Origin: an uncultured Clostridia bacterium
GTDB lineage: Bacteria; Bacillota; Clostridia; TANB77; CAG-508
Length of the DNA: 64,000 nucleotides
Reading direction: 5' to 3'
NCBI GenBank assembly: GCA_948485625.1
Contig: CAOMRW010000003.1
Coordinates: 47,993-111,992 of the forward strand
Each line of letters starts with the position of its first letter. The first letter of the stretch is position 1. This document shows positions 58,797 through 64,000 of the stretch, in pieces. The notes beneath the pieces were generated by a model. It searched no databases. It saw nothing but the letters and a program-made list of their open reading frames with translations, and had not been told where the DNA came from. The position numbers and the translations under genes were made by a program.

Positions 58797-59808
58797 ATGT
58801 GTTGGTTTCTTTTTTATTTCTTGGTATTGTTATTTTTATTTTGGTATATTCATTTTCTATGCTTTCTGCATCTATTTTCATTTCTAGTCCTTCACATAGT
58901 TTCTTACATAAGTATAGCCCTATTCCTGTAGATGTTTTTTCTTTTCTCCCATTTGTTCCTGTGAATCCTTTGTCAAATATTCTGTCTATTTCACTTTTTT
59001 TGATTCCTATTCCATTATCTTCGATTGTTATTTCTACATTTTCTTTATTTTCTTTTGTATATATTGTTACTTTTGAGTCTTTTTCTCTTTTATATTTTAT
59101 TGCATTTATTACTATTTGATTTAATATAAATTCTAACCACTTTTCATCTGTATACACTGATATATCTATATTTTTTATTTCTACTTTCATATTATTTTGA
59201 ATCATAATTTTTTTATTTCTTGCAATTATATTTCTTATAACTTCTTCTATATTAATTTTTCTTATCATAAAGTCATTTGATATTTGGTCTAGTCTAGCAT
59301 AAAATAGTGCTTGTTCTACAAAGTTGTTTATTTCTTCTATTTCTTCATCTATTTTATTTGTTATTTCTGATTTATTGTTTTCACATAATAGTTTTGCTGA
59401 TGTGATTGGTATTTTTACTTCATGTACCCAACTTTCTATATATTCTTTATATTCTTTTTTAGATATTTTGGTATCATTTACATTATCAAGCATTGATTTA
59501 TTTGCTCTTTTTAGTATTCTATAATATGCTTTATTTTCTTCTCTTCTTGGTTTTTTAATTATTTCAGTTATTAAGTATTTTTCTTGTAAATTATCCATCA
59601 TTTTTTCTATATTTTTTATATATTTGTTTTTTACAAAGTAATTTATTATGAATCCTGATATAAAAAATATAGCAGAAATTATTATTATAAAAACTTGTGT
59701 ATTTTTATCTGTTTTCATTGCATTTGTGTATAGTGTTATAATAACGCAATATATAATAAAACCTAATATAAAATTTATTTTGTCCTTAATATATTTACTG
59801 AATTTCAT
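58795..59808 (-). CDS. BceS-type intramembrane-sensing histidine kinase
   Basis: 337 residues. Two closely spaced N-terminal helices (FILGFIIYCVIITLYTNAMK; VFIIIISAIFFISGFIINYF) with almost no outer loop, the hallmark of intramembrane-sensing kinases that need a BceAB partner. H-box YIESWVHEVKIPITSAKLLC (phospho-His), N-box and G-box DNGIGIKKSEIDRIF, GFTGTNGRKEKTSTGIGLYL. It overlaps the response-regulator gene by 4 bases and precedes the matching BceAB genes. Confidence 0.9.
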   Translation of the reverse strand: MKFSKYIKDKINFILGFIIYCVIITLYTNAMKTDKNTQVFIIIISAIFFISGFIINYFVKNKYIKNIEKMMDNLQEKYLITEIIKKPRREENKAYYRILKRANKSMLDNVNDTKISKKEYKEYIESWVHEVKIPITSAKLLCENNKSEITNKIDEEIEEINNFVEQALFYARLDQISNDFMIRKINIEEVIRNIIARNKKIMIQNNMKVEIKNIDISVYTDEKWLEFILNQIVINAIKYKREKDSKVTIYTKENKENVEITIEDNGIGIKKSEIDRIFDKGFTGTNGRKEKTSTGIGLYLCKKLCEGLEMKIDAESIENEYTKIKITIPRNKKETNT

Positions 59809-60473
59809 ATTTTATATCCTTGACCTCTCTTAGTTTCAATTAAGTTTTCTATTCCTAATTCTTTTAATTTTTCTCTTAATCTTGTAACTATTACACTTAA
59901 ACTGTTATCATCAGCATATACTCCATTATCCCATAGGAAATTTATGATGTCTGCTCTTGGTATAATTTTGTCTGTATTTGTGAAAAAATAGTGTAATGTT
60001 TTTAGTTCTGTTTTTGTTAATTCTATTTTTTTTCCATTGTAATTTACTATTGATTTTAGAATGTCTAAGCTAATATTTTTATATTCTATTTTGCTTTTTT
60101 TGTTTTCATTTGTATATGTCCTATTTAATAAATTTTGTATTCTTGCAAGTAAAATTGGCACATTATATGGTTTTTCTATGTAGTCATCTCCTCCTAGCAT
60201 TATTCCTTTTAGTTCATCCATTGAGTTGTTTCTGCTTGTTACAAATATGATTGGTATTTTTGATTTTGTTCTTATTTTACTACATATTTCATATCCATTT
60301 TTGTTTGGTAAATTTATGTCTAATAATACTAAATGTGCTTCTTCTTTTAAAACCTTTTCATCTACATTTTCAAATTCTGAAATTGTTTTTATTTCATATC
60401 CACTATTTTGTAATAATATTTTTAGTTCTTCTCTTATTTCTTTATCATCTTCAATTATTATTATTTTGAACAT
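59805..60473 (-). CDS. BceR-type OmpR-family response regulator
   Basis: About 222 residues from ATG 60473 (MFKIIIIEDDKEI; AGGGAG 8 bases upstream). Receiver domain with D-D near 9-10 and phospho-Asp in HLVLLDINLPNKNGYE, K in EKPYNVPILL; C-terminal winged helix (LTKTELKTLHYFFTNTDKII then YADDNSLSVIVTRLREKL). OmpR/PhoB type as in BceR/GraR. It probably binds the boxes at 60567 (its own promoter) and 58743 (transporter). Confidence 0.92.
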   Translation of the reverse strand: MFKIIIIEDDKEIREELKILLQNSGYEIKTISEFENVDEKVLKEEAHLVLLDINLPNKNGYEICSKIRTKSKIPIIFVTSRNNSMDELKGIMLGGDDYIEKPYNVPILLARIQNLLNRTYTNENKKSKIEYKNISLDILKSIVNYNGKKIELTKTELKTLHYFFTNTDKIIPRADIINFLWDNGVYADDNSLSVIVTRLREKLKELGIENLIETKRGQGYKI

Positions 60474-60566
60474 TTTTGTCAACTCCCTTAGTATTATACC
60501 ATTTTTTTGTTTATTTTAATATGTTTATATTATATATTTTTTTCTTATCTTTTTGTATAGATTTAT

Positions 60567-60593
60567 ATTAAATTTATCTTTCATTTTTGTAAT
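60567..60593. promoter_or_regulatory. BceR-like operator, site 3
   Basis: Minus strand ATTACAAAAATGAAAG followed by ATAAATTTAAT, aligning without gaps to sites 1 and 2 over 27 bp and closest to site 2. It lies about 70 bases upstream of a TATAAT (60498-60493) before the response-regulator gene, suggesting autoregulation. Confidence 0.55.
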
Positions 60594-60634
60594 GTTTAGA
60601 TATAAAAAATATGCTTATAGAATTTATATATAAA

Positions 60635-60673
60635 AACAATCTAAATCGCTAATTTCTAGCGATTTAGATTGTT
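60635..60673 (-). terminator. Terminator of the 114-codon gene
   Basis: Perfect 17-bp stem (60635-60651 with 60657-60673; AACAATCTAAATCGCTA), loop of 5, then ATTTTTATA-like U-run on the minus strand. Confidence 0.85.
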
Positions 60674-60687
60674 GGTATTGATGCATA

Positions 60688-61005
60688 TTATTCAATTTCT
60701 TTTACGCAAGAACAAGTTTCTCTTAGTTCTGCTATTGCTTCTTGAGCATATTTAAGCATTTCTATATCATTCTTTTTTAATTTCCTATATAGAATTTTGA
60801 AATCTTCTGTGTCAAAAACTATCATATACTTAAAAATGTCTTTAAGGATTTTTGCATTTTCGCTAATTTTATTTTTCTTAAATGCTGATTCTCTATAATA
60901 TGGTGGTTTACTTCCATTTTGTATATATTCTATTTTATATTGTTCATCTAATGATATAGTATAATCTACAACCCCAAGATTTACTTTGAATTTTGTTCTC
61001 TTCAT
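60688..61005 (-). CDS. Unknown small cytosolic protein
   Basis: About 105 residues from ATG 61005 (MKRTKFKVNLGVVDYTISLD; CAAGGAGG 6 bases upstream). N-terminal strands and then charged helices (KILKDIFKYMIVFDTEDFKI, LKYAQEAIAELRETCSCVK) with a C-S-C near the end. No recognised family. It has its own terminator and lies between two two-component systems, with no evident link to either. Confidence 0.6.
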   Translation of the reverse strand: MKRTKFKVNLGVVDYTISLDEQYKIEYIQNGSKPPYYRESAFKKNKISENAKILKDIFKYMIVFDTEDFKILYRKLKKNDIEMLKYAQEAIAELRETCSCVKEIE

Positions 61006-61155
61006 ATTGCCTCCTTGATTTTTGTGCATCATACTTTTGGTTCTTGCAAATGTACTACAAAATGCTTATTTATTTGCTTTTTATATTATTTATTATAGCA
61101 TATAATAGTGTTAATTTCAATTGTTTTATAAAAAATATAAATTTATAAATTAAAA

Positions 61156-62181
61156 TTAATTGAAATTTTTTTCTATAAAGCTACTTATTGGAAAAACCAA
61201 TCTTATTTCTGTGCTTTTATTTTCAATTGAATTAACTTCTATTGCTATTCCTAATTTATTACATAGTTTTTTGCATAAATATAGTCCTATTCCTGTAGAT
61301 TTCTTATTGCTTAATCTTCCATTCTCTCCTGTAAATCCTTTTTCAAATACTCTTGTAATATCTCCTTTTTTTATTCCTATACCGTTATCTTTTATGTATA
61401 GAACTACATTTTCTCTTCCTTTTTTTGAATATATTTCAATTTCAAGATTGTTTTCTTTTTTTCTATATTTTACACTGTTTTGTATTATTTGATTTAAAAT
61501 AAATATAATCCATTTGCTATCTGTATTTACTGTTATATCTAAATCGTGTAATTTTAAGCTTATTTTCTCTTGGATAAGTATATTTTTGTTTTTCTTTATG
61601 CATTCATTTACTATATCTTTTAGATTGTTTTTTCTAATATAATAGTCTTTTTCTACAGTGTTACTTCTTGCATAAAATAGTGCTTGTTCTATATAATTTT
61701 CTATCTTGTCTAATTCCTCTTCTATGCTTTTTGTAGCTGTATTTTTGTTGTTTTCTATTATCATTTTACTTGCTGCTATTGGTATTTTTATTTCATGTAT
61801 CCATAGTTCAATATATTCTTTATATTCTTCTTGGTTATACTTATATTTGTTTACATTTTCTATCATTGATTTATTTGTTTGTTCTAATGAATCTTTTAAT
61901 ATTTTCCCTTCTATGAAGTTAGGCATTTTTAATATTTCTGTGACTAAATACTTTTCGTCTAGTTCATTTATTGTTTTTGATAATCTTTTGTAAAAGTTCT
62001 TTTTTGTAAAATATTCTATAATCAGTGCAATAAAGTATAAACTCAATATAGTTATTGGGATATATAATTTTATAAAATTACCAAATTTATATGGAATTAG
62101 AAATATTTCTATTGTTAAAATTCCAAAAATAATTAAAGATATTGAGATTATTTTATCTTTTATGAAATCTTTAAAATTCAT
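61156..62181 (-). CDS. BceS-type histidine kinase (orphan of its transporter)
   Basis: 341 residues, paralogous to the kinase at 58795. Two N-terminal helices (IISISLIIFGILTIEIFLIP; KLYIPITILSLYFIALIIEY), H-box YIELWIHEIKIPIAASKMII, and the ATP-binding boxes IKDNGIGIKKGDITRVF and GFTGENGRLSNKKSTGIGLY. Same intramembrane-sensing plan, but no BceAB genes are adjacent. Its probable partner is the Bce transporter at 35722-38569, which in turn lacks a kinase. It overlaps the regulator gene by 11 bases. Confidence 0.9.
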   Translation of the reverse strand: MNFKDFIKDKIISISLIIFGILTIEIFLIPYKFGNFIKLYIPITILSLYFIALIIEYFTKKNFYKRLSKTINELDEKYLVTEILKMPNFIEGKILKDSLEQTNKSMIENVNKYKYNQEEYKEYIELWIHEIKIPIAASKMIIENNKNTATKSIEEELDKIENYIEQALFYARSNTVEKDYYIRKNNLKDIVNECIKKNKNILIQEKISLKLHDLDITVNTDSKWIIFILNQIIQNSVKYRKKENNLEIEIYSKKGRENVVLYIKDNGIGIKKGDITRVFEKGFTGENGRLSNKKSTGIGLYLCKKLCNKLGIAIEVNSIENKSTEIRLVFPISSFIEKNFN

Positions 62182-62866
62182 TTTTAATTTCTCCTCTTTT
62201 TAGTATATATCCTTGTCCTCTCTTTGTTTCTAATAATTCTTTTAAATTTAGTTCTTCTAGTTTATTTCTTAATCTTGTTATATTTACTGTAAGTGTATTA
62301 TCATCAATAAAACTTTCACTTTCCCATAAACATTCCATTATATCTTCTCTTGATATTATTTTTTCTCTATTTTGAACTAAATATTTTAGAATCTTATATT
62401 CATTTTTTGTTAATTCTATTGATTTTCCATTTTTTTCTATTGTACTTTTTGCTATATTCAAAATAAAGTCTTTTGCATCTATCTTATCTCCATTTTCTAC
62501 TAACATACTTGTTCTTCTTAATAGTGCTCCTATTTTAGCGAGTAGTATGTGTATATTAAATGGTTTTGTAATATAGTTGTCTGCTCCATTATTTATGCTT
62601 AATAGTTCATCTATTTCATTATCTCTGCTTGTTACTATTATGATTGGCATATTTGATTTCTTTCTTATTTCTTTACAAATGTATTCTCCATCTGCTCCTG
62701 GTAGATTTATGTCTAATAGTATTAGGTCTGGGTTTATTTCTAATATATCTTTTATAGTATTATTAAATTTCTTTAGTGTTTCAGTTTTATATCCATTATT
62801 ATTTAAAAATATTTCTAATTCATTTCTTAATTTTTCGTCATCTTCTACTATTAATATTTTTTGCAT
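62171..62866 (-). CDS. OmpR-family response regulator (second system)
   Basis: 231 residues. Receiver KILIVEDDEKLRNELEIFL with phospho-Asp in PDLILLDINLPGADGEYI and TKPFNIHILLA; C-terminal winged helix (LTKNEYKILKYLVQNREKII, FIDDNTLTVNITRLRNKL). Closely related to the regulator at 59805 in layout. AAAGGAG before ATG 62866; a TATAAT lies about 50 bases upstream. No BceR-like box was found near it, which is why site 1 at 38.6 kb is the best candidate target. Confidence 0.92.
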   Translation of the reverse strand: MQKILIVEDDEKLRNELEIFLNNNGYKTETLKKFNNTIKDILEINPDLILLDINLPGADGEYICKEIRKKSNMPIIIVTSRDNEIDELLSINNGADNYITKPFNIHILLAKIGALLRRTSMLVENGDKIDAKDFILNIAKSTIEKNGKSIELTKNEYKILKYLVQNREKIISREDIMECLWESESFIDDNTLTVNITRLRNKLEELNLKELLETKRGQGYILKRGEIKNEF

Positions 62867-63008
62867 TTTTGTCCTGGCTCCTTTTTATTTGAATTCGCTA
62901 TCTTTTTTATTATAACATAAATTAAATAAAAAAATGTTATATTTTTAAGTTTTATATTGTATGTTGATGTGTTAACACTACTTTATTTAAAAGTTTCAAT
63001 TAATATTA

Positions 63009-63042
63009 AAAATCTTCCAGTCAAATTAACTGAAAGATTTTA
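63009..63042 (-). terminator. Terminator of the cohesin-like protein gene
   Basis: AAAATCTT.CAGT pairs with ACTG.AAGATTTT across CAAATTA (one mismatch), followed on the minus strand by TTTTTAATATT. It starts 19 bases past the stop at 63061. Confidence 0.8.
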
Positions 63043-63060
63043 GTTGTTTATAAAATAATA

Positions 63061-63867
63061 TTATTCTTTTATAAATTTCATTTTGATTAATAATAAAATT
63101 GCTATTACTATTGTTATTCCTATACCTATTATAACAATTGAACTTTTATTTCCTGTTTTAGGTATCTTTTGATTTGTAATAGTATTATCTCCTTTTGAAA
63201 TAATATTAGTTGTATTTGTGTTGTTTCCTGGTTTTTGATTATTATTGTTATTAGAACTATTTCCTGTATTAGAACCATCTCCCGGTTTTTGATTGTTGTC
63301 TGTATTTGAACTATCTCCTGGTTTTTGGTTGTTATCTGTATTAGAACCATCTCCTGGTTTTTGGTCAGGATTTTGAGTTCCATCTTTTATAGTAATACTT
63401 TTACTAGTTGCATCTGTTTTTGCTGGTGCTATTCCATCTGCTAATGTCATATCTTTTAATGATATAACAACATTTTGTTTACTTTCATTTTTTACAGTAA
63501 ATGTCAATTTAAAGATGGTTTCATCATTTTTTCCAAGTCCATTTTTTGTTATTACAAATTTTCCATTTGCTTCATTATATGAACTACCTTTTGTTGGTGT
63601 TTCCCATCCATTTACACCTTCTATTTTTTCTAATTTTAAACTATCCTTATCATATTCTAAAGTTCCTCCAAATGAGATAACCCCTCTGTCAGATTCAATA
63701 TTTGATATATTAATATCTACTGTAAATGTATCACCTTTATTATATTCTGATTTTTCTGTTTTGATACTTATATTACATTTAAGTGCTGCATATACACTTC
63801 CTGTTATGCAAATTATCATTAACATTATTAAAGCTATCTTTGTTATATTTTTCACATTTTCTTTCAT
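63061..63867 (-). CDS. Cohesin-like surface protein with repeat linker and membrane anchor
   Basis: 268 residues. Signal peptide (KIALIMLMIICITGSVYAAL), then a cohesin-type beta domain (about 30-165): SEYNKGDTFTVDINISNI, VISFGGTLEYDKDSLKLEKI, and FKLTFTVKNES are the strand pattern of PF00963. A low-complexity linker repeats NQKPGDGSNTD three to four times (about 170-225), then IPKTGN, a hydrophobic helix (VIIGIGITIVIAILLLIKMK) and a short basic tail. IPKTG resembles an LPxTG sortase motif with I for L, so cell-wall anchoring is plausible. GGAGGT precedes ATG 63867. Partner with a dockerin is not visible. Confidence 0.82.
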   Translation of the reverse strand: MKENVKNITKIALIMLMIICITGSVYAALKCNISIKTEKSEYNKGDTFTVDINISNIESDRGVISFGGTLEYDKDSLKLEKIEGVNGWETPTKGSSYNEANGKFVITKNGLGKNDETIFKLTFTVKNESKQNVVISLKDMTLADGIAPAKTDATSKSITIKDGTQNPDQKPGDGSNTDNNQKPGDSSNTDNNQKPGDGSNTGNSSNNNNNQKPGNNTNTTNIISKGDNTITNQKIPKTGNKSSIVIIGIGITIVIAILLLIKMKFIKE

Positions 63868-63903
63868 TTAAAAGACCTCCATTTATTTTTACTATCATCT
63901 AAT

Positions 63904-63932
63904 ATTATATCATATTCTTTTTTTTGTGTAAA
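63904..63932 (-). promoter_or_regulatory. Promoter of the cohesin-like gene
   Basis: Minus strand -35 TTTACA (63932-63927), 17-base spacer, -10 TATAAT (63909-63904). Confidence 0.75.
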
Positions 63933-64000
63933 TATTTTTATCCTTTTTTTGTAATTAATTTTTGATAATGTCATAGTAAAATTAACAATTGATTATGTCA

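Noticed and set aside
63230..63365. CRISPR-like repeats in the last gene
   Set aside because: The repeats are in-frame codons for a KPGDGSNTD linker without spacers; no CRISPR array or cas gene is present.

Overview
The window is very AT-rich (GC near 25-28% by eye). Nearly every gene lies on the minus strand, and GGAGG-type ribosome binding sites are strong throughout. A CotF-type spore coat protein, a SpoVK/CbbX-like ATPase, a c-di-GMP-I riboswitch, BceRSAB-type modules, an SdpRI pair and a ferredoxin point to an anaerobic, spore-forming Bacillota of class Clostridia, probably an uncultured gut lineage. No rRNA, tRNA or CRISPR array was seen.

Layout. 0-2.5 kb: amidase fragment, RusA, RsmF-like methyltransferase, HD hydrolase. 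2.6-6.1 kb: a heterodimeric ABC exporter pair. 6.3-13.5 kb: AraC regulator, Ppx-like phosphatase and small hydrolases (HAD, Nudix, phosphatase, GDPD, nucleotidase-nucleoside hydrolase fusion), several truncated. 13.6-17 kb: phage/plasmid-flavoured genes (RhuM, HTH protein, DUF3789-like) beside rlmD. 17-22.6 kb: rlmD, yebC, a 768-bp gap with a decayed gene, small accessory genes. 22.8-31 kb: a co-directional block of nuclease, AAA+ ATPase, WYL regulator and unknown genes that looks like a defence island. 31-32.3 kb: a pseudogene graveyard (ABC-F, ToxN/AbiQ, YoaP-type GNAT). 32.3-44 kb: small redox and regulatory genes, a Bce-type transporter, CotF, SdpRI, Ogt, flavin reductase, ABC-F. 44-49 kb: a riboswitch-controlled exported protein and a TetR/ABC-2 exporter operon. 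49-55 kb: rdgB, a Nudix-like regulator, purB, purA, HD. 55-63 kb: two two-component systems and a Bce transporter. The end holds a cohesin-like surface protein.

Main observation. On the coding strand of the minus genes I found 35 CGG triplets. Thirty are out of phase (NNC GGN or NCG GNN). The only five in phase are exactly the five places where otherwise conserved genes break: both exporter halves (2938, 5288), a 392-residue unknown protein (23795), Ogt methyltransferase (41475) and an ABC ATPase (48506). In all five, skipping the C and reading GGA/GGG as glycine restores the family sequence, mostly at invariant glycines (LSGGQ signature, Walker A, the Ogt GGAVG). CGG therefore behaves like a +1 frameshift signal rather than an arginine codon. 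A systematic base-insertion error is the main alternative. The one in-phase CGG that looks like ordinary arginine is in an anomalous, GC-richer plus-strand gene at 45.1 kb.

Other themes. A family of long perfect palindromes (GGGGATAGGGGGCCAGGTCT cores) sits at gene ends, twice supplying the last codons and stop, and twice nested inside another palindrome. Four promoters carry the -35 box in the loop of a palindrome. Three BceR-like boxes suggest which response regulator controls which transporter.
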